This document shows positions 55,959 to 64,000 of a DNA stretch of 64,000 bases, piece after piece (positions within the stretch are counted from its first letter, which is position 1; each line of letters opens with the position of its first letter). Made by a program: the position numbers and the translations under genes. Source of the DNA: Mesorhizobium ciceri biovar biserrulae WSM1271 (GTDB lineage Bacteria; Pseudomonadota; Alphaproteobacteria; Rhizobiales; Rhizobiaceae); contig NC_014918.1 in the NCBI RefSeq assembly GCF_000185905.1, forward strand, positions 310,001 through 374,000. The letters are read 5' to 3'. A model generated the notes under the pieces. That model was not told where the DNA came from. It was given only the letters and a program-made list of their open reading frames with translations, and searched no databases.

Positions 55959-55996
55959 CCATATCTTCTGCACACGAAATATGACTCCCGATATGG
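55959..55996. promoter_or_regulatory. Inverted repeat in front of first antitoxin gene
   Basis: CCATATC (55959-55965) and GATATGG (55990-55996) form a perfect 7-base inverted repeat with a 24-base spacer, just upstream of the antitoxin start at 56010. Xre-type antitoxins autorepress through such sites, so this is a candidate operator. Confidence 0.4.
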
Positions 55997-56009
55997 TAGG
56001 ATGAACACC

Positions 56010-56399
56010 ATGGGCCAGGCACTCAAGATAGCCGAGCAGAATGGACCTCTCATCTTGTCCTACATGGACCGGAATGGGAAGATTGCGATTGGGCAGGTCG
56101 CGGACGGTTTTGGCATGTCCAAAGGCCAGTTGGCCCAGACTGCAGGTCTTGCACGCGAGACGCTTTATCGGTCAGAGCGTAGCGCCACGGTAAAGACCCA
56201 GGGGCGTCTGCGAGAAATGCTCGAGATCATCAGCCGAGTGACGGAATGGGCGGGTGGCAAGGAGCAGGCGATGGCCTGGTATCGGGCTCAGCCGCTTCCG
56301 GCATTTGGGGGACGCACCGCTGAGGCGCTGGTGAAGGACGGCAAGGCAGCAGCGGTCCGTGATTATCTCGATCACATGGCCGTTGGCGGGTTTGCGTGA
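56010..56399 (+). CDS. Xre/MbcA/ParS-family antitoxin
   Basis: The product has 129 residues from MGQALKIAEQNG, chosen for the AGGA spaced eight bases upstream; two earlier in-frame ATGs exist. The Xre-like HTH (MSKGQLAQTAGLARETLYRSERSATVKTQGRLREMLEII) is followed by the C-terminal toxin-binding domain (AMAWYRAQPLPAFGGRTAEALVKDGKAAAVRDYLDHM). It overlaps the RES toxin gene by four bases, the usual type II toxin-antitoxin layout. It probably represses its own promoter. Confidence 0.9.
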   Translation: MGQALKIAEQNGPLILSYMDRNGKIAIGQVADGFGMSKGQLAQTAGLARETLYRSERSATVKTQGRLREMLEIISRVTEWAGGKEQAMAWYRAQPLPAFGGRTAEALVKDGKAAAVRDYLDHMAVGGFA

Positions 56400-56914
56400 G
56401 GTTCGTCGGAACCTGCTACCGCGCACATGATCCACGTTGGGCATTCAAGCCGACTTCCGGCGAAGGAGCGGCGATCCGAGGGGCTCGATTCAATCCCAAA
56501 GGCGTGCCGGCGCTCTATCTGGCGCTGACCATCATGACAGCGATCAAGGAAGCCAACCAGGGCTTCGCACAGCGGATCGATCCCTGCGTGCTTTGCTCCT
56601 ATGAGATCGATTGTGACGACATCGCGGATCTGACAACGGAAGAGCGGAGAGGAGAGTTTTCTGTGACGCTCGAAGAGATGGCCTGTGCCTGGGCGACGGC
56701 TCTCAGCAACGGAGAACGTCCAGCGTCCTGGTCCATCTATGAGCGGTTGCAACCCCGAAATGTTGCCGGCATCGTGGTTCCGAGCTTCGCGCCGGGGGCC
56801 GAGATGGAGGATCGCAATCTGGTCCTTTGGAACTGGGGCCCCGATCTCCCGCACAAGGTGGCTGTATTCGACCCCAGTGGTCGGCTGCCGAGGGATCAGC
56901 TGTCTTGGCGATAG
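56396..56914 (+). CDS. RES-domain toxin
   Basis: The product has 172 residues from a GTG at 56396. The RES fold shows Arg in GARFNPKGVPALYLA, Glu in AIKEANQG and Ser in PASWSIYERL, the residues that name the domain. RES toxins break down or modify NAD+, which halts growth unless the antitoxin is present. The pair probably stabilises the plasmid next to repC. The end ...PDLPHKVAVFDPSGRLPRDQLSW is the family's usual close. Confidence 0.9.
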   Translation: MRFVGTCYRAHDPRWAFKPTSGEGAAIRGARFNPKGVPALYLALTIMTAIKEANQGFAQRIDPCVLCSYEIDCDDIADLTTEERRGEFSVTLEEMACAWATALSNGERPASWSIYERLQPRNVAGIVVPSFAPGAEMEDRNLVLWNWGPDLPHKVAVFDPSGRLPRDQLSWR

Positions 56915-56937
56915 ACCGATCCGCCAGGGGAGGGGGC

Positions 56938-58158
56938 CTACAGTCCACTGGCCCTGGTGAGATTGACGCGAAACCGGTCCCTGCGCCGCTGGTAGCGGCG
57001 GGTCATTTCGGCCGACGTATGGCCAAGCTGCTTTTGAACGTAACGCTCGTCGACCTCAGCCGATGAGGCAAGACCGGCGCGCAAGGAATGACCGGAAAAT
57101 TTCTCTGCACGATCGCCTTCGGACAGGTCGCCACGAACCCCGGCTGCGAGGGCGGTGCGTTTGACCAGCCGCGCCACTTCCTGGTCGTTGAGCCGCTCGG
57201 CTGCAACTGCTTTGCCGTTTCCGGTGACGCGTCGAAACAACGGCCCATGGCCGACCCTCGCCAGTTTCAGCCAGGTTTGCACCGCCACAACCGGGCATGT
57301 GGCATCGGACGAGCCACGGCCGATCTCGACCTCGCGCCAGCCGGTCTTTCCGCGCAATGCGACGAGAACGCCTTTGTCCAAAACCTCGATCCAGCCGCGG
57401 CCGTCCTGGGTTTGGTCCCTGGCAACGTCCAGGCCAACGATTTCAGAACGCCGCAGGCCGCCGGCGAAACCCAACAGGAGCATGGCGCGGTCGCGCAGGC
57501 CGCGCAACGTTCCACGGTCAAGGGTCTCGAGCATGGCAATCAGGTCTTCAGTCAGAATGGCTTCCTTTTGCCGGGGAGGGGAGGCGTGAGTGTTGCGAAT
57601 GCCGGCCAGCACAGTGGCGATATGCCGGTCCTTCCTGTCCAATGGCTGGCCACGCTGAGAAAAATTCCAGGTGATCGAGGAGAGACGTCGCTCGATGGTC
57701 GAGACGGCGTTCGGCTTCTTGTCGCCCGTCACCTTACCGGACGCGCAGGCCGTGATGTAAAGGCCAACGACCTGCGGGTCGGGCGGCAACACATCGAGAT
57801 GCTGGCGGCGCGCCCAGGCGCAAAAATGCTTCCAATCGGCGGCGTAGGCGCGCCGGGTGTTCGCCGAGCTTGCTGCCTCGACGTAATCGCGCGCGCGCTC
57901 GGCGAGCCCTTCCAGGTGCGCCGGCAGGGGAGGGGCGTTTTGCGGCTCGCAGGGTGCCTGCGCCATTTCCATGACGATATCGACAATATCAGGCAAGTCG
58001 TCAGCTGGAGGCGAGGGAGGGGAGGTGCTGGCGATCGCGGTCGTGCTGTGGGACGGCGCTTTGCTCTCCTCAGGACGATTTTCGCGGCTCAGGTCGACGA
58101 TAGGGGCCATTCTGCTAGCATGGCTTGTAACGAACGATAATGCAACATTATCATTCAT
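56938..58158 (-). CDS. Tyrosine recombinase/integrase
   Basis: The product has 406 residues. A SAM-like N-terminal domain (about 80-200) precedes the catalytic domain. The active residues are visible: Arg236 (GLRRSEIVG), His357 and Arg360 (HSLRAG), His380 and Tyr389 (HTSAEMTRRYQ). It is likely a plasmid-encoded recombinase for dimer resolution or site-specific integration. No matching attachment site could be seen. It is divergent from DUF1403, and an inverted repeat overlaps its start. An ATG at 58110 (MAPIVDLS) is an alternative start. Confidence 0.92.
   Translation of the reverse strand: MNDNVALSFVTSHASRMAPIVDLSRENRPEESKAPSHSTTAIASTSPPSPPADDLPDIVDIVMEMAQAPCEPQNAPPLPAHLEGLAERARDYVEAASSANTRRAYAADWKHFCAWARRQHLDVLPPDPQVVGLYITACASGKVTGDKKPNAVSTIERRLSSITWNFSQRGQPLDRKDRHIATVLAGIRNTHASPPRQKEAILTEDLIAMLETLDRGTLRGLRDRAMLLLGFAGGLRRSEIVGLDVARDQTQDGRGWIEVLDKGVLVALRGKTGWREVEIGRGSSDATCPVVAVQTWLKLARVGHGPLFRRVTGNGKAVAAERLNDQEVARLVKRTALAAGVRGDLSEGDRAEKFSGHSLRAGLASSAEVDERYVQKQLGHTSAEMTRRYQRRRDRFRVNLTRASGL
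58136..58152. promoter_or_regulatory. Perfect inverted repeat between integrase and DUF1403 genes
   Basis: GATAATG (58136-58142) and CATTATC (58146-58152) form a perfect 7-base inverted repeat around CAA. It overlaps the first codons of the integrase at 58158 and lies about 47 bases before the DUF1403 start. It could be an operator in this divergent junction, more so if the integrase starts at 58110. Confidence 0.4.
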
Positions 58159-58198
58159 TATATCTGCACGACAGGCTGTGCGTTTTGGGTCGAAATTG

Positions 58199-59188
58199 AT
58201 GGCGCAAAGCGCACGGGCGCTTTACGCTCCAATCATGATTCGCCTCGATCCCGCGACCGCCAGCCTCGCCGCGCCGCCGACCGTACCGGCCTGGGCGCTC
58301 GCGTCCGGTCGTGACGCCAGCGAGATCGACGCCGCCTTCCAGGCCGGCGCCGCCCTGGGTGCCCTCGACACGCTTGCCCGCGCGCAAGCCAGTTGGGCCG
58401 GGACCTGGCGGCAGCGGCTGGCGCTTCGCTGTGCCGCCGCCAGCATGCGGTTGGCTGGGCGCGCCGAAGACGAGGCCGCCCTGCGCGACGCCTGGCACCT
58501 GCGCCCGGCCGGCGCCGATCCCGGCCCCGCCGGCGCCATCCTTGGCGCCTGGCGGCAGTTGGCCGGGCAGCCGCCCGGTGCCAGCGCCGATCGACTCGAA
58601 AACATCGTCGGCCAGCTCGGCCTCCATTGGGAAGGCGCCGCGCTTGCCGACCTGGGCACGGAGATCGAACAAGTGGTGAGGTCGCAGCGGCCGGCGCCGT
58701 TCGCCGCGGCGGCGATCGCCGCTCACGTCGTCGCCGTACGCCCCGACTGCGAGCTTTTGGCTTGGTGGCTGGCCGACCTGGTGCTGGCGCACGGCCTGCG
58801 CTGGCCGCGGCCGGTGCCGCTGCTGATGGCGCAAGCCTTTGGGCCGACTTTTCGCGGCGAGGCCGGCGGCAAGCGCATCCGACCCGCGGACAAGAATTTT
58901 GAGCGCGCGGTCTGCGTCGCGCTGGTTCACGCGGCGGCGGACGCGTGCCGGCTGGCGGCCGAGCTGTCGCGTCGCGCGGAGCGGCTCATCGCCGTCGCAC
59001 CGAAGCTCAGGGCGAAGGGGGCGGGCGATGTGATCCAAAGACTGCTCGACGACGACGCCGTCTCCGGATCGCTGACGACCAAAAGCCTGTCGCGCTTTGC
59101 GGCGCGACGCCTGTTCGAGCGGCTGCAACAGCTCGATGCCGTGCGCGAGCTTTCCGGCCGCACTACTTTTCGGCTGTTTGGGCTGTAG
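58199..59188 (+). CDS. DUF1403 family protein
   Basis: The product has about 329 residues from the ATG at 58199; an ATG at 58235 (MIRLDPATAS) is also possible. It is Ala-rich and almost all helical, with VPAWALASGRDASEIDAAFQAGAALGALDTLARAQASWAGTWRQRLALRCAAAS and AFGPTFRGEAGGKRIRPADKNFERAVCVALVHAAADA, typical of DUF1403. These proteins are confined to Alphaproteobacteria and their function is unknown. The gene ends two bases before scpB. A role with the ScpB paralogue is inferred from this linkage. Confidence 0.82.
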   Translation: MAQSARALYAPIMIRLDPATASLAAPPTVPAWALASGRDASEIDAAFQAGAALGALDTLARAQASWAGTWRQRLALRCAAASMRLAGRAEDEAALRDAWHLRPAGADPGPAGAILGAWRQLAGQPPGASADRLENIVGQLGLHWEGAALADLGTEIEQVVRSQRPAPFAAAAIAAHVVAVRPDCELLAWWLADLVLAHGLRWPRPVPLLMAQAFGPTFRGEAGGKRIRPADKNFERAVCVALVHAAADACRLAAELSRRAERLIAVAPKLRAKGAGDVIQRLLDDDAVSGSLTTKSLSRFAARRLFERLQQLDAVRELSGRTTFRLFGL

Positions 59189-59190
59189 CG

Positions 59191-59913
59191 ATGAGCGAAG
59201 CGTCCGCCCGCCGCAAGCCGAACGAACAGCCTGTGCTGCTCGACACCGAACTCGCCCACCTGCCGCCGGAGCTGCGCTGGCGCGAATGGATGGGCCGCGT
59301 CGAAGCGGTCATTTTTGCGGCCAGCGAACCGGTGACACGCGGTGTCCTCGCGCGGGTGGTGGGAAAAAACTGCAATCTCGAGCTGATCATCGACGACATT
59401 CGCGCCGAGCTCGCCGGCCGCCCCTACGAGCTGGTCGCGGTCGCCGGCGGCTGGCAGCACCGGACCAGACAGATCTTTGGCGACGCCATCCGCGCCGCAT
59501 TCGGCACGGCAGCGGGCGAGCGGGCAAAAGAACTGTCGCAGGCGGAGGCGCTGGTTTTGATGTGCATCGCCTATTTCCAGCCGATCACGCGTGGCGAGCT
59601 GTCTTCCTTCTTCGGCAAGGAGGTGTCGCGCGACCTGATCGGTGTGCTGCGGGGGCAGGATCTCATCGCCTCGGGGCCGCGCAGTCCGCAGCCGGGCGCG
59701 CCCTATACCTATGTGACGACCAAAAATTTTCTGTCGCAATTCGGGCTCGACACGCTGCGCCAGCTGCCGGATTTCGAGGCGCTCGAGGACGCCGGGCTGC
59801 TGTCGAAGGAGAAGCTGCTGGCCGGGGATATACCGACCGGTCTTGTCCGGGGGGAGGGCGACTTCGAAGAGGGCGACCCAACGACTGGCGTCGTTGAGGA
59901 TGAGGCGCTCTGA
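59191..59913 (+). CDS. scpB: ScpB-like SMC-Scp complex subunit, plasmid paralogue
   Basis: The product has 240 residues. The tandem winged-helix layout of ScpB is clear: VEAVIFAASEPVTRGVLARVVGKNCNLELIIDDIRAEL, then YELVAVAGGWQHRTRQIF, SQAEALVLMCIAYFQPITRGELSSFFGKEVSRDLIGVLRGQDLIASG and PYTYVTTKNFLSQFGLDTLRQLPDFEAL. Chromosomal ScpB works with ScpA and SMC in chromosome condensation. Here no scpA or smc is near; the only partner is DUF1403. The tail is long and acidic. Confidence 0.88.
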   Translation: MSEASARRKPNEQPVLLDTELAHLPPELRWREWMGRVEAVIFAASEPVTRGVLARVVGKNCNLELIIDDIRAELAGRPYELVAVAGGWQHRTRQIFGDAIRAAFGTAAGERAKELSQAEALVLMCIAYFQPITRGELSSFFGKEVSRDLIGVLRGQDLIASGPRSPQPGAPYTYVTTKNFLSQFGLDTLRQLPDFEALEDAGLLSKEKLLAGDIPTGLVRGEGDFEEGDPTTGVVEDEAL

Positions 59914-59951
59914 ACTGATCGGAAATCGGGTTGCTTACGACAGCTAGCAAC

Positions 59952-60476
59952 TCAGGGCCATGATGACTGATCGGTCGGTAGCCGGTGATCGGGATCGTGA
60001 ACCGCGACCTTATCACCGTCGACAAGATTGGCCGGAAAGATCACCAGATTGGTGCCGCCGGCGTGACGCAGCGACGGAAACAGAATACCGCGAAGCCCGG
60101 TCGTAACGACCAGGTCCGCAAGCTTCCACGATGACGGTATCTTGCTGTCGATGCGAGCGATCTGGCGCCAGGCACAATCCCATTCGTTCCAGGCACTATC
60201 CCAAACATTCGGGTCGAACCCCTGAGAAAGATCGGCGATCTCGGAAAGCGTGATCTTGTAGGCGGCAAGGGTGGCGGGCGGGGTGATGCTGGCACCCTGC
60301 TTGTATTCCTCCAACGCTGTCTGAGGCGCGCGGGACAGGTAAACGGCTTCGACGCCGGGCCGATTGAAGCGCCCGCCATCGATCGCCGCGCCCCCACCAC
60401 TGGTGGGCAGGAAGGCCCATTTGGGTGTCAGATAGCGATGGAAGATCTCGTCCGGCCCGACGCGGGTGACCTTCAC
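59952..60476 (-). CDS. RES-domain toxin, second pair
   Basis: The product has 174 residues. The domain residues are present: Arg in GGRFNRPGVEAVYLSR, Glu in TALEEYKQG and Ser in SSWKLADLVV. It differs clearly from the first RES protein. It overlaps its antitoxin by four bases. NAD+ depletion is the expected toxic activity. It ends near the scpB tail, so the two genes converge. Confidence 0.9.
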   Translation of the reverse strand: MKVTRVGPDEIFHRYLTPKWAFLPTSGGGAAIDGGRFNRPGVEAVYLSRAPQTALEEYKQGASITPPATLAAYKITLSEIADLSQGFDPNVWDSAWNEWDCAWRQIARIDSKIPSSWKLADLVVTTGLRGILFPSLRHAGGTNLVIFPANLVDGDKVAVHDPDHRLPTDQSSWP

Positions 60477-60859
60477 CCGCGCGCCCCGTTCTCGAGATCC
60501 CGGATGAAGGCCAGCACTGCTTCGACCTGGCCGCCCGCGACGAGTTCGGCCGCCGTGCGATGGCCATAGTCGGCGATCGGCTCATTGCGATACCAGTAGA
60601 TCGCCTTGTCGACGTCGCCGGTGAGTTCCGTTGCGGCCGAAATCACCTTCACCATCTCGCGCATCCGACCCTGCAGTCGCTCCGACGACGGGTTACGGAG
60701 CGTGTTGCGGTGGACGCCGGTCAACTGCGCCAAGTTGGCCACCTTCACGCCCAGCGCCTGCGACAGGCGCTTCGGCGAGATATAAGGCGTGCGCGGCTCC
60801 TGCAGGCTGTCGACAAAACCTGAGACCACTTTCGATTGTGCGAGCTGTGCGTGGGTCAT
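60473..60859 (-). CDS. Xre/MbcA/ParS-family antitoxin, second pair
   Basis: The product has 128 residues. The HTH (SPKRLSQALGVKVANLAQLTGVHRNTLRNPSSERLQGRMREMVKVISAATELTG) and the DKAIYWYRNEPIADYGHRTAAELVAGGQVEAVLAFIRDLENG block match the antitoxin family. A GGAG site lies before the ATG. The upstream region holds a TATATT-like -10 in a palindromic GCATATATTGTGC stretch. It should neutralise the adjacent RES toxin. Confidence 0.9.
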   Translation of the reverse strand: MTHAQLAQSKVVSGFVDSLQEPRTPYISPKRLSQALGVKVANLAQLTGVHRNTLRNPSSERLQGRMREMVKVISAATELTGDVDKAIYWYRNEPIADYGHRTAAELVAGGQVEAVLAFIRDLENGARG

Positions 60860-61081
60860 GACAAATCTCCGACCTCTCTCTTACGCACAATATATGCACA
60901 TTCCTAGGCATAGCAAGTGAACAGAGCCCGACGCCATTTCCAGCGCACTGCTTGTGCTTCCCCATCCTCGTAGCGGATGATAGCTAGCTGTGAGCTAGCG
61001 GCAGCAATGCGCCTCATTACCGCCGTACAAGCCAACATCGATATAGACCGAAAGCGGACGTGGGAAATCAGCAGCTCTCAA

Positions 61082-62045
61082 GGCGCACCGGCGCGCTGCT
61101 TGATGGTCGATTCGAGCCCGGCGTCATCCTTTTGAAAGCGGCAAGGTTGGAAGCCCAAGCTCGCGCAAGAATGTGTTGTGCTTCGCTGTCGCTGCGCGAA
61201 ACTGCTTCTGACCAAGTCTTCATTGGCGGCTATTAGATCGATTTCGAGCTCATCCTCAGCCGTTCTGATGTAGCGGGAAATATTGAGGTTGTGACCCTCG
61301 TCGGCGATACGATCGATGCTGACGCGCTTGGAATAGGTCCTCCTCCTTACGGAACTTGTAGGTTTCGATGATCTTGCCGATATGGTCCGTTGTCCCGTTC
61401 TTGCCATCCCCTAATTTGTTCTGACGCTTGTCCTTCAAAAAGTGCTCGGCTGCGTTGATGAAGAGAACATCGTCGGGCTTCTTACACTTCTTCAGAACAA
61501 GGATGCAGACCGGGATACCCGTCGAATAGAACAGGTTGGCGGGCAGTCCGATGACGGCGTCGATGTGACCGTCCTTCAGCAGCTTGGTTCGAATGCGCTC
61601 TTCCGCCTCACCTCTGAACAGCACCCCGTGGGGGAGGATGATGGCCATTACGCCTTCATCCTTCAGGTAGTGGAAACCGTGCAACAGGAAGGCAAAGTCC
61701 GCGGCCGACTTGGGCGCCAGCCCATAGTTCTTGAACCGCACATCGTCGCCCATCGCCTCAGTCGGATCCCAGCGCAAACTGAAGGGCGGGTTGGCCACAA
61801 ATGGCATCGAAGGAAGGCTTCTTTGCAGGATTCAATTCGCGCAGGATGTCCCAGTCATTGGAAAGCGTATCGCCGTGGTAGATCTCGAATTCAGTGTCCT
61901 TCACGCCATGCAGCAGCATGTTCATGCGCGCGAGGTTGTAGGTGGTGATGTTCTTTTCCTGCCCGTAGATTCTGCCGATGCCGTGCGGCCCCATGCGCTT
62001 GCGCACGTTCAGCAGCAGCGAGCCGGAGCCGCACGCGAAGTCGAG
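61082..62045 (-). pseudogene. hsdM: Type I restriction methylase hsdM remnant
   Basis: The minus strand gives successive HsdM pieces in different frames: ACGSGSLLLNVRKRMGPHGIGRIYGQEKNITTYNLARMNMLLHGVKDTEFEIYHGDTLSNDWDILREL, then (after a shift near 61800) NPPFSLRWDPTEAMGDDVRFKNYGLAPKSAADFAFLLHGFH, then (after a shift near 61340) SKRVSIDRIADEGHNLNISRYIRTAEDELEIDL, and a last shift before FRAATAKHNTFLRELGLPTLPL. The catalytic NPPF motif is intact but isolated. The 5' third is missing, and no hsdS or hsdR is seen. Confidence 0.88.
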
Positions 62046-62276
62046 GCGCAGATCACCCGGTCTCTCTGGAGCGAATATTCGCCAAACCGGAAGCCGCCGG
62101 CAGAGCCGGCTCGTGGCGTTGTTGAAAGGGGCGTAGGCATTGTGCGGACAGAGCTCTGACGGGTGGCGTCAGCTCTGCCTGCCACTATTTTCACCTTGGT
62201 CGATAATTAGCACAACAGAATATGTGGCCAGCCGGCAACAAGCCGGCCAGCAATCTATTGCTTACCCACAAACCGA

Positions 62277-62304
62277 CGAACAGTCGTCATATGACGACTG
62301 TTCG
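62277..62304. promoter_or_regulatory. Perfect 28-bp palindrome upstream of surface protein gene
   Basis: CGAACAGTCGTCAT (62277-62290) is followed directly by its reverse complement. It lies 60 bases before the ATG of the adhesin-like gene. Symmetry of this length with no spacer suggests a dimeric repressor or activator site, or an RNA hairpin in the leader. Confidence 0.55.
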
Positions 62305-62363
62305 GTCCACGGCCTTGGCCGCAGTCTCCGCCGCATTCGAGAATTCGACGGGAACTGAGCGTG

Positions 62364-64000
62364 ATGGCAAGAATGATCGGGCACAGGCAGGCTGTTCTTT
62401 CGCCTTCGATTCCGGGAAAGGCTTCCACGAATTCGGCTTTGCGGTGGAAGCTGCGTTCTCAAGTGAGCCGGCTTGCACTGCGATCCGCTGTTGGCGTTGC
62501 CGCAGCTGCGGGCGCGACCCTGCTGGCACCGGGACAGGCCTGGTCGGCTTGCTTCGTTGTTGGCGCCACGATCCAATGCGACAATACCACCACCATCGAC
62601 ACGACGTATCCTGATAACCCGCCCAATGACCGAGCTTACTCTGGTGCCATCGCAACACCGATCATCCTCAACATCGATGCAGGAACGACGGTAAGCGGCA
62701 ATGGCCTCGCAGTTTCCAACACTGGCGCCGGTGGTCTCAACGTCACCAACAATGGCACGATCAGCATTGATGCCGGCAACATGCCAACAGCTGGCGGCAC
62801 CGCGGCGCTCTCGCTCTCGGCAGCCGGCGGCGTGATCACCTACACGGGTGGGAGCATCATCAACAACGGCACCGGCAATGCCTTCGATGCGGCGCAGACG
62901 GGAGGTGCCGGTTCGGTCGACATCAACATCGCCGCAAGTGTCTCTGCGGCAACAGGCGAAGGCATCACCGTCCGCGACGTAGCGACCAGCACCGGCGTTT
63001 CGGTCAAGACCAACAATGTCAGCGCGCTGGCGTTTGGCAAGGACGCGATCGATGCGCAGAGCCAGTCGCTGACCGGCAACATCGCGGTGACCGCCAATGG
63101 CGACCTTCAGGCGGGTAACGCCGGTTTGGTGGCGGTGATCGTTCCAGGTGCGGCAACCGGCAATATCGAGGTGACCACCAACGGGTCGATTGACGCCCGG
63201 TTCGGCATCGACGCCGAGAATCTCGGCACGGGCAGGACGACGGTGGTCGCAGGGGGTCCAATTGCCGCGACCACCGGCAACGGCATCTTTGCCGCATCGG
63301 TCGGCAGCCATGTAATAGTGGCAGCGCGCGATGTCACCGCCACCGGCAACACGGCGATCGTAGCCTGGCACGCCGGAGCTGGCGCGGGCGCGGTTGACAT
63401 GAGCGCGAACAATGTCTCCGGCACGACGGGCATCGTGGCCACCAACAATGGCACGGGCACGGTTGGCGTCACTGCCACCGGCACGATCACCGGCACCCTC
63501 GCCGAGGGTATTGTGGCGACCGGTAACAATGCAGTGAGCGTAAGCGTCCTCGAGGCAGTGACCGGGGCGACCAACGGCCTGACCCTGATCGGCGGGACCG
63601 GCGGCGGCGGCGACATCTCGGTGACCGGCGTCGGCGGCTTCGTCGGCGGGACCGGCGACGCGGCGAACATCCTCAACAACGGCGCCGGCACCCTCACGGT
63701 CGACATTGCGGGCGCGAGCAACTCCACCGGCGGCCATGGCATCTACGTTCGCGATACAGCCCTTGGCGGCGACATTGGCGTCACCACAGGTGCCGTGAGC
63801 GCGCTGGCCGGAACCGCAATCGACGTGCAGACCCGGTCGGAGACCAGCAATCTCGACGTGACGGCCAACGGCGCAATCGATGGCCGCAGCGGGATTTCCG
63901 CCGTAAACTTGGGCGGGGGCACGCTCACGGTGACGGCGGCTGGTCCGGTCACCGCGACTGGCGGCGGCAGTGGCGGCATCTTTGCGCAGGGCAGTGGCGG
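62364..64000 (+). CDS. Large repetitive surface/autotransporter-like protein, N-terminal part
   Basis: The frame is open from the ATG at 62364 to the window edge (545 residues, 3' end missing). The N-terminus has a basic region, a hydrophobic stretch (LRSAVGVAAAAGATLLAPGQAWS) and a likely signal cleavage after AWS. The rest is Gly/Ala/Asn/Thr-rich beta-helix repeats, for example GLNVTNNGTISIDAG and TGNIAVTANGDLQAGNAG. A unit of about 260 residues seems to recur (ITVRD...VSAL near 195-215, IYVRD...VSAL near 455-475). This fits an autotransporter passenger domain; the barrel would lie outside the window. Confidence 0.82.
   Translation, partial: MARMIGHRQAVLSPSIPGKASTNSALRWKLRSQVSRLALRSAVGVAAAAGATLLAPGQAWSACFVVGATIQCDNTTTIDTTYPDNPPNDRAYSGAIATPIILNIDAGTTVSGNGLAVSNTGAGGLNVTNNGTISIDAGNMPTAGGTAALSLSAAGGVITYTGGSIINNGTGNAFDAAQTGGAGSVDINIAASVSAATGEGITVRDVATSTGVSVKTNNVSALAFGKDAIDAQSQSLTGNIAVTANGDLQAGNAGLVAVIVPGAATGNIEVTTNGSIDARFGIDAENLGTGRTTVVAGGPIAATTGNGIFAASVGSHVIVAARDVTATGNTAIVAWHAGAGAGAVDMSANNVSGTTGIVATNNGTGTVGVTATGTITGTLAEGIVATGNNAVSVSVLEAVTGATNGLTLIGGTGGGGDISVTGVGGFVGGTGDAANILNNGAGTLTVDIAGASNSTGGHGIYVRDTALGGDIGVTTGAVSALAGTAIDVQTRSETSNLDVTANGAIDGRSGISAVNLGGGTLTVTAAGPVTATGGGSGGIFAQGSG

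Noticed and set aside
62262..63737. 491-codon minus-strand frame opposite the surface protein
   Set aside because: The plus strand encodes a coherent signal peptide and beta-helix repeats; the minus frame is an Arg/Gly/Asp-rich mirror.
62700..64000. Repeated short DNA units resembling a CRISPR or tandem-repeat array
   Set aside because: The repeats are imperfect, in phase with codons and explained by the protein's beta-helix repeats; no constant repeat-spacer pattern exists.

Overview
The window looks like part of a repABC plasmid or chromid from a GC-rich member of the Hyphomicrobiales, most likely Mesorhizobium or a close relative. The evidence is a complete repA-repB-repC set with its antisense RNA, Ti-type tra gene remnants, DUF1403 and MsmK-type ABC genes, and the overall protein style. 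No tRNA, rRNA, CRISPR array or ribosomal protein gene was seen.

Region 1 (1-30.8 kb) is a type VI secretion system (T6SS). A long minus-strand gene train runs tssA, tssB, tssC, hcp, tssE, tssF, tssG, tagH, tssJ, tssK, tssL, tssM, tagF. It continues into an effector module: a DUF2169 adaptor, a thiolase-fold protein, a PAAR-like DUF4150 protein with a NucA/NucB-like DNase tail, a SUKH-type immunity protein and a helical-repeat protein. clpV is read divergently from tssA. To the left lie vgrG with two T6SS-associated genes (DUF6484, TIGR02270) on the plus strand, and a second tagH, a second tssL and the start of a second tssM on the minus strand. A second T6SS locus therefore probably continues beyond the left edge.

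Region 2 (30.8-34.4 kb) is a scar. It holds fragments of phage terminase genes and a frameshifted transposase fragment, next to an intact ISNCY-type insertion sequence with inverted-repeat ends and a 4-bp target duplication.

Region 3 (34.4-40.4 kb) encodes two membrane-bound GGDEF-EAL proteins with different sensory domains (CHASE-PAS and CHASE4).

Region 4 (40.5-50.2 kb) is one minus-strand catabolic operon. It encodes a GntR regulator, a small monooxygenase-fold protein, an HpcH/HpaI aldolase, a 2-hydroxyacid dehydrogenase, a Tat-exported binding protein, two permeases, an ATPase and a D-apionate-lactonase-like protein. Uptake and breakdown of a sugar acid or lactone is the likely role.

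Region 5 (50.2-62 kb) is the plasmid backbone: decayed traB, traF and traG; repABC with parS-like sites; two RES/Xre toxin-antitoxin pairs in convergent orientation; and, between them, a tyrosine recombinase, a DUF1403 protein and an ScpB paralogue. A frameshifted hsdM follows. The window ends inside a large repetitive surface protein of autotransporter or adhesin type, preceded by a perfect 28-bp palindrome.
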